Below, one piece after another: positions 36,317 through 45,200 of a stretch of 64,000 nucleotides of DNA. The DNA comes from Pseudomonadales bacterium (GTDB lineage Bacteria > Pseudomonadota > Gammaproteobacteria > Pseudomonadales > Azotimanducaceae): positions 47,011-111,010 of the forward strand of contig JAQXDL010000023.1 of the NCBI GenBank assembly GCA_029251375.1, written 5' to 3'. Position numbers and translations under genes: made by a program. How positions within the stretch are numbered: position 1 is the first letter of the stretch; the number at the start of each line of letters is the position of its first letter. Under the pieces are notes generated by a model. That model had not been told where the DNA came from and made no database searches. It worked only from the letters and a program-made list of their open reading frames with translations.

Positions 36317-37450
36317 TTACCGACTAGCGGAAGACTTCAAACATTCTAGCAATGCATTACCGACCAAGGCCTCGCGCCAACCAGTGAGATGCGTGGGTAA
36401 TTGGTATAACCCCTTGTTGTTGACCGAACGCAACAACTGCTCTAAGTGCCGACGTTTCGCCAACATCTCTGGAGCGATTGTGTTGGATTCAGCGACTGTA
36501 TCGACCACAACCTTAAGTTTTTTCAATAGTTTGTTATCGATTGGTATGCGGGGCTTTAAGATGGAATCAGGTAAATCGTTGGTCTTGTCTGAGTCCATGC
36601 CCTGTACTATTTGCAAAATCTCCGCGCCATGTTTTCTAACTTCTCTTGCATGAAGATTAGCAAGTCTTTGCAAATCAGCAGTATCGTCAATTTCGTTTTG
36701 CGCAACTAAAAACAGCCCCTTTTCGTCTACGACACGATTTCGCGGGACGTTAAGTGATCTTGCTTTTGTTTCACGCCAAGCACATAACTCACGCAATAAA
36801 CCAAGTTGATCTCGATTAAGACGGGCAATATTTTTGACTTTTAAATAGTACTCATGAGGATCAATCTGGGTTGCGATATCCTTCGGCAGACTTTCACATT
36901 CCTGCTGCACCCAACTTTCGCGACCTTTTTGGACGAGCTGGTCTGCTTGTATATGATAAATCTGAAACAAGTAGATCACATCTAACGCAGCGTATTGCAA
37001 CTGACTGTCAGTCAGCGGTCGCTGGAGCCAATTCGAACGTGTCTCTTCCTTTGGCACATCAATGAAGAGATTTTTCTCGACCAGTTTCTGGTAACTCAAC
37101 GAGAAACCGTCGCCCAACATCGCCGCGGCAATCTGCGTGTCAAATACAGGGGTCGGTGCGACCCCTATGCAGTATTTAAACACCTCTAAGTCTTCAGAGC
37201 AGGCATGAAAAACCTTGACGATACTGTCGTCGGTCAAAAGTTTAGACAGACAGGACAAGTCAGAGACTTCAAGAGGATCAATCAGAAAACAACTCTCTCC
37301 ATCATAGATCTGAATCAGACCAACAATCGGATAGTAAGTGCTTGTTCTGGCAAACTCAGTATCAATCGCCAGCACAGACTGTTTTTCACAGTGACTCGCG
37401 ACTTCCTCTAAGCGTTCGACTGAGGTAACAATTTCAAATTCTGGGATCAT
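36317..37450 (-). CDS. rnd: Ribonuclease D
   Basis: A 377-residue 3'-5' exoribonuclease that trims tRNA precursors and other small RNAs. The DEDDy catalytic residues are D30 and E32 (AIDTEFARTSTY), D87 (HACSEDLEVF), and Y153/D157 (YAALDVIYL). The C-terminal part holds HRDC-like helical domains. Length is normal. It lies between recR and ycgL on the same strand. Confidence 0.94.
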   Translation of the reverse strand: MIPEFEIVTSVERLEEVASHCEKQSVLAIDTEFARTSTYYPIVGLIQIYDGESCFLIDPLEVSDLSCLSKLLTDDSIVKVFHACSEDLEVFKYCIGVAPTPVFDTQIAAAMLGDGFSLSYQKLVEKNLFIDVPKEETRSNWLQRPLTDSQLQYAALDVIYLFQIYHIQADQLVQKGRESWVQQECESLPKDIATQIDPHEYYLKVKNIARLNRDQLGLLRELCAWRETKARSLNVPRNRVVDEKGLFLVAQNEIDDTADLQRLANLHAREVRKHGAEILQIVQGMDSDKTNDLPDSILKPRIPIDNKLLKKLKVVVDTVAESNTIAPEMLAKRRHLEQLLRSVNNKGLYQLPTHLTGWREALVGNALLECLKSSASR

Positions 37451-37453
37451 GAT

Positions 37454-38047
37454 TTATATAACTTTACGTCCATTGAGTGCATGTGACAGGGTGCCACCAT
37501 CGACATACTCAAGTTCTCCCCCGAGCGGTATGCCTTGAGCGATCCTAGAGGTCTGTAATCCATGTCGCTTCAGCAGTTCTGATATGTAGTGAGAAGTGGC
37601 TTCGCCTTCAACGGATGAGGCAATTGCTAAAATGACTTCCTCGACCCCGTCCTTGCATCGCTCGGCCAGCGCGTCGACACCGATTTCGTTCGGCCCAATA
37701 CCATCAATTGGCGATAGTATGCCCATCAACACAAAGTACTTGCCGCGATAATGGCCAGTCTGCTCAATCGCCATCACGTCGCCGGGGTTTTCCACGACAC
37801 ACAACAGGCTGTTGTCACGACTGTTTGACGAACAAATGTCACACACCGGTTTTTCAGTAAAGGTTCGACACATCTGACAATGTTTGACTTCATCCATCGC
37901 ATAGGCAAGTTTTTCAGCCAACATCCTCGCGCCGTCTCTATTGCGCTCAAGCAGATGCAACACCATACGTTGTGCCGTCTTTGGTCCCACGCCAGGTAAA
38001 CATCGTAATGCTTCTATCAGTTGGTCGATTGCAGATAATTGTGTCAA
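37454..38047 (-). CDS. recR: Recombination protein RecR
   Basis: About 197 residues from TTG 38047. The open frame extends upstream to 38167 into ybaB, but TTG 38047 has a GGAA ribosome site 6-8 bases upstream and gives the standard RecR start ([20 protein letters not shown]) and length. RecR contains a helix-hairpin-helix ([12 protein letters not shown]), a zinc finger ([16 protein letters not shown]) and a Toprim domain ([15 protein letters not shown]). With RecFO it loads RecA at gaps. It follows dnaX-ybaB as in many gammaproteobacteria. Confidence 0.94.
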   Translation of the reverse strand: MTQLSAIDQLIEALRCLPGVGPKTAQRMVLHLLERNRDGARMLAEKLAYAMDEVKHCQMCRTFTEKPVCDICSSNSRDNSLLCVVENPGDVMAIEQTGHYRGKYFVLMGILSPIDGIGPNEIGVDALAERCKDGVEEVILAIASSVEGEATSHYISELLKRHGLQTSRIAQGIPLGGELEYVDGGTLSHALNGRKVI

Positions 38048-38072
38048 TGAATTTCCGGTTTTTCTGATGCGA

Positions 38073-38402
38073 TTAAAAAGGTAGCTTGAATCCCGGAGGT
38101 AACGGCATTCCGGCAGTAAGATTCGACATTTTATCTTTCTGACTTTTTTCGACCCGCCTAACAGCATCGTTGAGCGCGGCGGCGATCAAGTCTTCCAGAA
38201 CTTCTTTGTCTTCCGTCATTAAACTTGGATCTATTTCCACTCGTTTCACGTCATGACGACCTGTCATTGTGATCTTAACTAGCCCGGCGCCGGACTCACC
38301 CTGAACTTCAGCATTAGCGAGTTCATCTTGCATAGACTGCATTTTTGATTGCATTTCCTGAGCTTGTTGCATGAGGTCACCAAGCCCTCCTTTCATTGAC
38401 AT
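38073..38402 (-). CDS. ybaB: YbaB/EbfC nucleoid-associated protein
   Basis: A small dimeric DNA-binding protein of about 109 residues, typical start [19 protein letters not shown], then [21 protein letters not shown]. The proposed ATG 38402 sits six bases after GGAG; a second ATG two codons later is also possible. Family members bind DNA and affect nucleoid structure. It is located between dnaX and recR. Confidence 0.93.
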   Translation of the reverse strand: MSMKGGLGDLMQQAQEMQSKMQSMQDELANAEVQGESGAGLVKITMTGRHDVKRVEIDPSLMTEDKEVLEDLIAAALNDAVRRVEKSQKDKMSNLTAGMPLPPGFKLPF

Positions 38403-38414
38403 TGTTCTCTCCAC

Positions 38415-40433
38415 CTATCCACGCGCTTGAATTGAGTTTGGGTCCAAATGACCGTCAAAATTTTCGATCAGCTTCTTTATATTTTCGTCAGACTCGATTA
38501 GCTCAACAGCTCTTGCATGTGCTTCCGCATGCAATCGTAAGTCCTTCTCGGCTGGGGTTTCTACCGTCGTCTCACCAATAGTAACAGTTACCTTTATCTT
38601 CTGTGCAAACACAATCGCCAGCGCCGTTTGAATCCGAGTTTCATGGGTATTGTTCCACATCGTTGCGTGGTGCTCATTTAAAACCAGTTCACACGCATCC
38701 TTTGTGAATGTTTTCACCATGCAATTTGACGCAAGTGACAAGGTGACACCGGTCAATCCGAGCAATGGCAAAATCTGATCCCAATTCTCTGGCTCCAGCA
38801 TCGGCAACGATGATTCATCCGCAGATACTGAATTATTTTGCGGTTCGGAAACCAGATTGGACGTATCCGGCACAGAAACATCATTTGCTGATTCACTGGC
38901 CTGGGATAAATCTAGCGTCGTATTATCATCAGAAATCTTATGAGTATCAGCGACATCTAGTTGAGTTGAGCTGCCTGTCGCTTGACCGCCTTGCTCAACT
39001 ATTGGTGAGAACTCAGGGCTGTTTTTTGGCTCAGGGCTGTTGTTCTGCTCAGGGCTGTTTTTTTGCTCAGGGCTATTGTTCTGCTCAAGGCTGTTGTTCT
39101 GCTCAGGGCTGCTTTTTTGCTCAAGGCTGCCAGCATCGGATGGCCTCAATTTTTCTGCGACGGGTTTTGCGGCCCTTTGCTCGGCATACGGTGCCGACGC
39201 TACTGAAGAGGCCTCTGTGGTCTGAGGATCAGCACTCTGCTGAGTAAGCTGACTACCTAAAGGTCCTGCTTGCGACTCACTGTTATTTAAGGTTTTTTTT
39301 TTCGCGTCTTCGTTAGACGCTGTCGTTTGCGAGGAAACCTGCGGTAACGCTTCCGGCGTAAAGGTTAGCATGCGCAGCATCGACATCTCGAATCCGGTAC
39401 GTACATCCGGCGCGAACGGTAAATCCCGCTGCCCCATTAGGCCAATTTGGTAAAATAGTTGCAGGTCTTCACTATGAACTGACTCCGCTAACGCTCTTAT
39501 CGAGGCTTCGTCACCATGACTGTTGTCGACACTTGTCGGCACTTCTTGAGCAACAGCGACACGATGTAAAATTGACAGAATATCACCCATCAACGCACCG
39601 TAGTCTGGCGAGAACTCGGACAAATGCTGGATAGTCGCTAGCAACTCTGTCGCATTCTTGGCAAACAAGGCATTTAAAATACCGAACACTTCTTTTTGAT
39701 CGATCGAGCCTAACATCTGTTTTACTTCTGCATCTTTGACAGAATTGTTGCCATAGGAGATCGCTTGGTCCGTCAAACTTAGTGCATCACGCATGCTGCC
39801 GTCGGCGGCACGACCAAGTTGCCAAAGCGCATTTTCCTCATATTCGATGCTTTCTGTCGCGAGGATTTGCTTAAGATGATTAACGATCCGTTCCGGCGAT
39901 AGATTCTTCAGATTGAACTGCAAACAACGAGATAACACGGTAATGGGTAATTTCTTCGGGTCTGTCGTGGCGAGCAAAAATTTGACGTGCTCAGGTGGCT
40001 CCTCAAGTGTCTTCAATAGCGCATTGAAGCTGTGATTCGACAACATATGAACTTCGTCAATCAGATAGACTTTAAATCGGCTGCGGGTTGGCATGTATTG
40101 AACGTTGTCCAACAATTCTCGCGTATCTTCGACGCGTGTTCGGGACGCCGCATCCACTTCGATTAGATCAACACTTCGACCCTCTGCGATCTCTCTACAA
40201 GCACTACATTCACCACAGGGTTTAGAAGAAACACCGTTTTCACAGCTTAAACACTTGGCAAGTATTCGAGCGATGGTCGTTTTACCCACACCTCGTGTGC
40301 CGGTAAACAAATATGCATGATGCAGACGATCATTATCGAGTGCATTAATCAGCGCTCGAAGCACGTGCTCCTGCCCCTCTAACTCTTCAAAGTTAGCTGG
40401 TCGATATTTTCTGGCAAGTACCTGATAGCTCAT
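38415..40433 (-). CDS. dnaX: DNA polymerase III subunits tau and probably gamma
   Basis: A 672-residue clamp-loader ATPase. Walker A GTRGVGKT is at 45-52, the zinc module uses C64, C73, C76 and C79, Walker B is in VYLIDEVHML, and the SRC sensor follows. Domains I-III end near residue 370. Immediately after, codons 378-380 form an A10 run where slippage would end translation after only a few residues in either other frame, giving a gamma-sized product (about 381-383 residues). The linker then carries hexapeptide repeats of the type SPEQNN before the tau-specific C-terminal domains. Confidence 0.96.
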   Translation of the reverse strand: MSYQVLARKYRPANFEELEGQEHVLRALINALDNDRLHHAYLFTGTRGVGKTTIARILAKCLSCENGVSSKPCGECSACREIAEGRSVDLIEVDAASRTRVEDTRELLDNVQYMPTRSRFKVYLIDEVHMLSNHSFNALLKTLEEPPEHVKFLLATTDPKKLPITVLSRCLQFNLKNLSPERIVNHLKQILATESIEYEENALWQLGRAADGSMRDALSLTDQAISYGNNSVKDAEVKQMLGSIDQKEVFGILNALFAKNATELLATIQHLSEFSPDYGALMGDILSILHRVAVAQEVPTSVDNSHGDEASIRALAESVHSEDLQLFYQIGLMGQRDLPFAPDVRTGFEMSMLRMLTFTPEALPQVSSQTTASNEDAKKKTLNNSESQAGPLGSQLTQQSADPQTTEASSVASAPYAEQRAAKPVAEKLRPSDAGSLEQKSSPEQNNSLEQNNSPEQKNSPEQNNSPEPKNSPEFSPIVEQGGQATGSSTQLDVADTHKISDDNTTLDLSQASESANDVSVPDTSNLVSEPQNNSVSADESSLPMLEPENWDQILPLLGLTGVTLSLASNCMVKTFTKDACELVLNEHHATMWNNTHETRIQTALAIVFAQKIKVTVTIGETTVETPAEKDLRLHAEAHARAVELIESDENIKKLIENFDGHLDPNSIQARG
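39011..39128. repeat. 18-bp in-frame tandem repeat in the dnaX linker
   Basis: About six copies of an 18-bp unit (plus-strand pattern GGGCTGTTnTTCTGCTCA) encode a run of hexapeptides such as SPEQNN and SPEQKN between the gamma core and the tau C-terminus. The period is a multiple of three, so the frame is kept. Confidence 0.9.
39293..39302 (-). promoter_or_regulatory. A10 slippery run in dnaX (probable gamma/tau switch)
   Basis: The coding strand reads GCG AAA AAA AAA ACC at codons 377-381. In the -1 frame the next codons are AAC CTT AAA TAA; in the +1 frame CCT TAA. Both alternative frames therefore stop within a few codons, as in organisms where transcriptional slippage or ribosomal frameshifting makes the gamma subunit. 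Slippage itself is inferred. Confidence 0.65.
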
Positions 40434-40549
40434 TAACGGATTGTATACATTTTTCGGCCTGTGAGCTTGTGATTGTATTCGTAATTGGACTTGAGTTCAC
40501 TTTTCAGCGTAAGGTTTTCGTCTGAATGGAACATTACACAGGATTATCA

Positions 40550-41248
40550 ATGCCGAAGGACGAATTTATATGCATCGGACATCGTGGTGCATCAGGTCAC
40601 GCACCGGAAAACACGCTTAAGGCTTTCGAACGGGCCATTGACATGGGCTGTCCATGGGTTGAGCTAGATGTCTATGTTGTTGACGGAGAGTTGCTTGTCA
40701 TTCATGACGAAAAACTGAACCGCACAACCAACGGCAGCGGTTTCGTTGAAGCACAAACTGTCGAATACTTGCGTTCGCTCGATGCTGGTGATGGCGAGAA
40801 GATCCCGCTGCTGGCGGAAGTCATCGAACGGGTTAAGCATCGCTGCAAAATCAATATTGAACTCAAAGGACCCAATACAGCCGAACCCGTTAACGCACTT
40901 CTGGATGACTTTATCGCAAAGGGCTGGCGCGAAGATGAGTTCATGATCTCGTCTTTTGACCATGAGCTGCTTGCGGCTGCAAGCCCACGCATCAAACGTG
41001 GCGCTTTGTTTCACAAACACGTTGATTCTATGTTTGAACGCGCTGACAAACTAAACGCCTACGCGATTAACCTTGCACAGAAAATGACCGATACAGAGAT
41101 CGTCGCGCAAGCGCACGAAAAGGGTTACCAAGTATTTGTTTACACGGTCAATACCCATGACGAGATGCTGGCGCTAAAAAACATGGGAGTCGACGGGGTA
41201 TTCACTAACTTTCCTGACCTCTTCCCCTGGGATAAACCCAAGCAATGA
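40550..41248 (+). CDS. Glycerophosphodiester phosphodiesterase
   Basis: About 232 residues from ATG 40550, which follows an AGGA ribosome site and gives the N-terminus MPKDEFICIGHRGASG. GDPD motifs are GHRGASGHAPENT, WVELDVYVVDGELLVIHDE (metal and catalytic residues) and INIELKG. The enzyme hydrolyses deacylated phospholipids to glycerol 3-phosphate and an alcohol. There is no signal peptide, so it is cytoplasmic. Its stop overlaps the next gene's ATG. Confidence 0.93.
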   Translation: MPKDEFICIGHRGASGHAPENTLKAFERAIDMGCPWVELDVYVVDGELLVIHDEKLNRTTNGSGFVEAQTVEYLRSLDAGDGEKIPLLAEVIERVKHRCKINIELKGPNTAEPVNALLDDFIAKGWREDEFMISSFDHELLAAASPRIKRGALFHKHVDSMFERADKLNAYAINLAQKMTDTEIVAQAHEKGYQVFVYTVNTHDEMLALKNMGVDGVFTNFPDLFPWDKPKQ

Positions 41249-41742
41249 GCTTCGAAGTTAAACCAGCAGATATCTCGGATAAACCTGCTTTAGAACAGCT
41301 CATGCAATTTTATCTCTACGATTTTGCCGAGTTTGAAGCCGACGAGATGAATGATGTCGGTCGTTACACCTACCCGTACCTCGACTTTTATTGGCAGGAA
41401 CCGGACAGGCACCCGTTTATTTTTTTGTCTAACGGCAATTTAGCTGGCTTTGCGCTCGTGCGGCACAACCTTGAACCGACAGACAATTCATTTTATTGGG
41501 AGATGGCGGAGTTCTTTATCGTTCGACGTTATCGTCGATTAAGCTATGGCGCGGCGGCGGCGAAGAACCTGTGGCAACATTTTCCCGGCAATTGGCAGCT
41601 TAGGGTGCTAGATGGGAACCTTGCAGGCTACCTATTTTGGCAGCCTTTGATTCAGAATTTCACAAACAACGCCTACAGTGAAAGCAAAGAAGAAAGAGGC
41701 ACCGCTTTTTGCTTCGAGGTTGCGGCCGAGCAGGCCAAATAA
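41245..41742 (+). CDS. GNAT-family acetyltransferase
   Basis: A 165-residue protein with a GNAT-like fold: an N-terminal strand-helix region, FIFLSNGNLAGFALVRH as the central strands, AEFFIVRRYRRLSYGAAAAKNLW as the acetyl-CoA-binding segment, and a late RVLDGNLAGYLFWQ. Substrate is unknown. The ATG overlaps the GDPD stop (ATGA), so the two are cotranscribed. Confidence 0.82.
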   Translation: MSFEVKPADISDKPALEQLMQFYLYDFAEFEADEMNDVGRYTYPYLDFYWQEPDRHPFIFLSNGNLAGFALVRHNLEPTDNSFYWEMAEFFIVRRYRRLSYGAAAAKNLWQHFPGNWQLRVLDGNLAGYLFWQPLIQNFTNNAYSESKEERGTAFCFEVAAEQAK

Positions 41743-41762
41743 GCCAACACAGTCGTTTAAAA

Positions 41763-42023
41763 CTAGCCGTTAGCTAAGTCATCAATTTGTTTACTCAATT
41801 GGCTCTTGTCATCCGTCACAATTTTTTCCAGCACTTCGATGCGCCTACGAGCGTCGTCGAGTTCTTGTTCCGTAATTGCAATATCTTCCTCGATATTTGC
41901 TAGCCGTTCTTTCATACCTTTGCCGCCGCCTGAGGTGCTGGCTTTAACAATCTTAACAATTGAATCGGCAATGACAGATACTACAACAATGATACAAATC
42001 GCTATCCAAAAAGTCGTTCCCAT
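41763..42023 (-). CDS. Small membrane coiled-coil protein of the psp locus (PspB-like)
   Basis: An 86-residue protein with one N-terminal membrane helix (FWIAICIIVVVSVIADSIV), a short glycine linker and a long C-terminal coiled coil ending in RRRIEVLEKIVTDDK, which resembles the PspB C-terminal helix. It is the last gene of the psp transcript. It may be a second PspB-type subunit interacting with PspC; that is inference. Confidence 0.78.
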   Translation of the reverse strand: MGTTFWIAICIIVVVSVIADSIVKIVKASTSGGGKGMKERLANIEEDIAITEQELDDARRRIEVLEKIVTDDKSQLSKQIDDLANG

Positions 42024-42025
42024 AT

Positions 42026-42694
42026 CTATGCTCTCCTACCATTAGTTGTTGAAATGGGTTGCCTTCTGCGCCTGGTCAAACTGCCGCTGCCGGATATTTG
42101 TTTATAAACATCTGGGTAACCCGAATAACTTATCAAACCACTGCCGGAGATCACCGCGGACAATTCATCACTGGTGGTGATCTCAGCCTGCCCCGAGCCC
42201 GATACGATGACGTTTGCAAAATCGCTAATCAGCTTTTCTGCAAAGTAACTGCCCGAGCCTGACAATTTAACTGCTTGCGATTCAACATCGCCGCTCACTT
42301 CTACTCGCCCTGACCCTGAAATAGTCACATCCAGACGATCTGCGGTGAGTTGATCCACTTTTGTACAACCGGAGCCAGCGACAATAATGGCGAGCTGATC
42401 GTTGTCTAAATCAGGCAGGATAACGTCACCGGAACCTTTAACCAGAAGTTGCTTAAGGTTGCGCACCTTAAGTCGATACTCAATTTTCTCTCGGTGGGCA
42501 CTTAACGACACAATGCTTGCGGCGACATAGCCAACCAGTAGCTCTTGTTCAATCACGGTCGATTGGATTTCATTCAACATATAACCAGGCGCGTTAATCT
42601 CAAGAGACTCGTCTTCATCTTGAAGGATGGTGAGGACGCCCGGACCTCGAAATTTGACACGATTAAAACTATCCAGCTTTCTTAGGTAGAGCAT
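42026..42694 (-). CDS. GIN/toastrack-domain protein (DUF2807-like)
   Basis: A 222-residue protein built from short beta repeats with recurring GSG turns (IVAGSGCTKV, TISGSGRVEV, KLSGSGSYF, IVSGSGQAEI, VISGSGLI, QISGSGSL). This is the head-GIN/toastrack beta-solenoid pattern (DUF2807/DUF4097 type). No signal peptide or membrane helix is obvious at the N-terminus. Such domains are found fused or adjacent to PspC proteins and are thought to act in envelope stress sensing. It lies 2 bp from pspC and 2 bp from the small coil gene. Confidence 0.83.
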   Translation of the reverse strand: MLYLRKLDSFNRVKFRGPGVLTILQDEDESLEINAPGYMLNEIQSTVIEQELLVGYVAASIVSLSAHREKIEYRLKVRNLKQLLVKGSGDVILPDLDNDQLAIIVAGSGCTKVDQLTADRLDVTISGSGRVEVSGDVESQAVKLSGSGSYFAEKLISDFANVIVSGSGQAEITTSDELSAVISGSGLISYSGYPDVYKQISGSGSLTRRRRQPISTTNGRRA

Positions 42695-42696
42695 GA

Positions 42697-43839
42697 TTAA
42701 TCCTCTCCTGAAATTTTCTTAATCTCTCTTTGTAATTCAAATCTTGATGAAGTGACATGGGACTCCATACTTCTCAACCGAGCTTCGATGTCCATGAACT
42801 TTTTCTTTGCGACTTTTAAGGAACCCGCTGGCAGTGGCGCCGTAGAATTGGTCTTACTCTGGCTAGATTTTCGCTTTCGCATCGAAGGCACATCCTCGTG
42901 TAAGTCATGTTCGGCCTCGTATCGATCATTTGCCTGCCGATAGTAGGGCTTTTTGTCCATGAGAAAATAGGTAATAAAATAAGCTGGCACCATAAAAGAT
43001 CCAGCAAAAATCAAACCTAGAACTGCAACGAGTCGCACCTGCCAGGTTTCAACACCCAGATATTCCGCCGTACCTGCGCAGACACCACAAATCTTCTTGT
43101 TTTTATCATCGTAGTAAAATCCGTAACCACGCCGTTTCCAGCTCTTTCTTTTCCAGGCAGAGAAAGCCCCTTCGCCAGATATTCTGCCGGCGCGACTGCT
43201 TGACCGCCTTCTTGATCTTCGTCTCCGTCTGGAATTGAGATCGCCACTCGCTGAAGCTCGCGCAAGCCTTTCTGCAGCATCAGCTGTTTTTCGTGCTTTC
43301 TCTGCCAGCCGCTGAGCCTCGTTGGCGGTGGCATTTGAATCTCCGCGATCGCGTTTCATAGCGCTCGAGCCTTTACGTTTTCGCGACTTCGATTCTGGAG
43401 TATCGTTGTGATTATGGATGTGATTATGGATGTGATTATCGTTGTGATTATCGTTGTGATTATCGATGTGCTTATCGATGTGCTCTTCGTCATAAACGTC
43501 ATCATCAAAGTACCCCTGTCGATCCTTGTATGAATTATTTGCCGTTTCATCTGTTGATGATTCATCAAACATTTTTCTGGCGTTACGTTCTATCCAGTCC
43601 TCTGCCTTGGCCGACCACTTGTCTGCAACGTCATCGACATAGTCTTCGATCGAACCATCTATTTCTCTGTCGCGAGGGCTCTGTCGTTTTGCTCTTTGTG
43701 CCAACATGTCTGCACGCTCTGCGGCGCGTCTCGCTTGTTCACCCTTGCGCTCAGCCCGCTGCTCAGCTCTGTCTGCTAATCGCCGTGCGCGTCTGGCAGC
43801 GACTTCTGCTTCCCTATGTTCCTTATCAGACTTACTCAC
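42697..43839 (-). CDS. pspC: PspC-domain protein with long N-terminal extension
   Basis: A 380-residue protein, about three times the usual PspC length. The PspC core (about 240-300) has YDDKNKKICGVCAGTAEYLGV and two membrane segments; the C-terminal helix (ESHVTSSRFELQREIKK) resembles that of E. coli PspC. The added N-terminus has an Arg/Ala/Glu-rich coiled coil (10-60), a His/Asn/Asp repeat (120-145), a second Ala-rich coil and an Arg/Ser-rich stretch (204-217). PspC is an inner-membrane sensor of envelope stress that acts with PspB on PspA. Confidence 0.87.
   Translation of the reverse strand: MSKSDKEHREAEVAARRARRLADRAEQRAERKGEQARRAAERADMLAQRAKRQSPRDREIDGSIEDYVDDVADKWSAKAEDWIERNARKMFDESSTDETANNSYKDRQGYFDDDVYDEEHIDKHIDNHNDNHNDNHIHNHIHNHNDTPESKSRKRKGSSAMKRDRGDSNATANEAQRLAEKARKTADAAERLARASASGDLNSRRRRRSRRRSSSRAGRISGEGAFSAWKRKSWKRRGYGFYYDDKNKKICGVCAGTAEYLGVETWQVRLVAVLGLIFAGSFMVPAYFITYFLMDKKPYYRQANDRYEAEHDLHEDVPSMRKRKSSQSKTNSTAPLPAGSLKVAKKKFMDIEARLRSMESHVTSSRFELQREIKKISGED
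43407..43478. repeat. 12-bp in-frame tandem repeat in pspC
   Basis: Six copies of a 12-bp unit (pattern GTGATTATCGaT on the plus strand) encode the tetrapeptide series HNDN/HIHN/HIDN in PspC. The repeat is a multiple of three and exactly phased. Confidence 0.9.
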
Positions 43840-43950
43840 GTGCTTCCCCTAATCTTTTTCTTGCCTGATGCATGTCTTTGGGCATTACTTAAATTGCGCT
43901 GCTTAGACTGAGCGCGTTGCTTTGACCCCGCTCGCCAAACAACTGCTTAC

Positions 43951-44196
43951 TCACGCTTGCCGCTGCGCCGCACGCCAATCAGGACTTTCGACATCCAAAA
44001 TGGCTTCCAACGTTTCAATGCGGGCAGCCATCTTGTCGGCTACGTCGATCATCTCCTCAAGCTCGACCCGCTCACCTGAACTTAGGCCATCTGCTGTTTT
44101 CGCGAGTGACTTGTAGTGCAGGATGATCCAAATCGGCGCCACTACGATGAGAAATACAACCACCGGAACAAATACCGCTACTATCCAACCTTCCAT
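43951..44196 (-). CDS. pspB: Phage shock protein B
   Basis: An 81-residue inner-membrane protein. The N-terminal helix (VFVPVVVFLIVVAPIWIILHY) and the C-terminal coiled coil ending AARIETLEAILDVESPDWR match E. coli PspB, including the PIW...LHY boundary and the AILD-E-P-WR end. PspB works with PspC to release PspA from PspF during membrane stress. It lies 50 bp downstream of pspA. Confidence 0.93.
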   Translation of the reverse strand: MEGWIVAVFVPVVVFLIVVAPIWIILHYKSLAKTADGLSSGERVELEEMIDVADKMAARIETLEAILDVESPDWRAAQRQA

Positions 44197-44246
44197 TTCG
44201 AAATCCTTAGCTACTTGATTCGTTAATTGTTGCGTTAATTGTTTCT

Positions 44247-44918
44247 TTAACTATCGCTAGCTGACTTATCCATACGTTGCTTAAGTCGAGCTAACTCCTC
44301 ATCAACCTTCTCGTCAGACTCTAGGTCGGCGATTTCATCAGCGAGATTCTTCTGGCCTAGGTCATAACTTTCCACCTCGCCTTCCAGTACGTCAATCTTG
44401 CGTTCATATCGCTCGAATCGATTCATTGCCTCGTTAATATCGACATCATGCAATTGACGTTTAACGCCCATGCGTGATTTTGCTGTCTTACCACGTAAAA
44501 TTAACGCTTTCTGTCTTGTCTTCGCATCAACCAATTTCGTTTGAAGCTGGGCAATGTCGCCGGACAGTTTCTGCAAATTGATGTCGATTTGCTCAAGGTC
44601 AGACTCGACCGCGCTCACTTCTTCCTGCGCTGCCGTCTTTTCTTTCAATGCCGCTCGGGCAAGATCCTCGCGATCTTTCGCCAGCGCGGTTTCAGCTTTA
44701 CGCTCCCATTCAGCCGCTTCCTTGATCATTTTCTCGGTACGACGGCCCAGTTCCTTTTTATCGGCAATTAACTTGGCAGATTGAGTGCGTACCTCAACCA
44801 ACGTTTCTTCCATTTCCTGAATGATCAGTCTGACCATTTTTTCAGGGTCTTCCGCTTTATCCAGGATGGAATTGATATTTGCGTTAATGATGTCGGTGAA
44901 TCTGGAAAAGATACCCAT
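44247..44918 (-). CDS. pspA: Phage shock protein A
   Basis: About 223 residues from ATG 44918, giving the usual start MGIFSRFTDIINANIN with its amphipathic membrane-binding helix. The rest is ESCRT-III-like helical coiled coil: NSILDKAEDPEKMVRLIIQEMEE is the PspA/Vipp1 signature. PspA restrains PspF and forms membrane-stabilising polymers. AGAGG lies 7 bases before the ATG. It is the first gene of the minus-strand psp operon, divergent from pspF. Confidence 0.95.
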   Translation of the reverse strand: MGIFSRFTDIINANINSILDKAEDPEKMVRLIIQEMEETLVEVRTQSAKLIADKKELGRRTEKMIKEAAEWERKAETALAKDREDLARAALKEKTAAQEEVSAVESDLEQIDINLQKLSGDIAQLQTKLVDAKTRQKALILRGKTAKSRMGVKRQLHDVDINEAMNRFERYERKIDVLEGEVESYDLGQKNLADEIADLESDEKVDEELARLKQRMDKSASDS

Positions 44919-45030
44919 TTTCAATGCCTCTGTTTAGTCTATGGCGCCAGGTACTCAAAATTTTCGTTACCTGAGTTACTGTTGTTGCTTGGTTCTACAA
45001 ACAACAATGATTAAATGTTGGTTTGTAATA

Positions 45031-45046
45031 TCCACTTTTCGTGCCA
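45031..45046 (-). promoter_or_regulatory. Candidate sigma-54 promoter of pspA
   Basis: Reading the minus strand, TGGCAC (45046-45041), a 5-nt spacer and GTGGA (45035-45031) resemble the -24/-12 consensus TGGCAC-N5-TTGCA. The -24 half is perfect; the -12 half lacks the usual GC. It would start transcription near 45020, about 100 nt upstream of pspA. The divergent gene encodes PspF, the sigma-54 activator, which supports the call. Confidence 0.5.
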
Positions 45047-45200
45047 ACCCTACAATTTCTTCTATGTCCCTGTAATAATTCACTTTTTCCAGTTAGTTCA
45101 TTTCAAACCATCACACTAATCGTGCCATTCACCGCATAAATTAGCGAAATAGGCTAACAATTAGTATTCTGACCCACATACTCAAATCCATAGGAACGGT

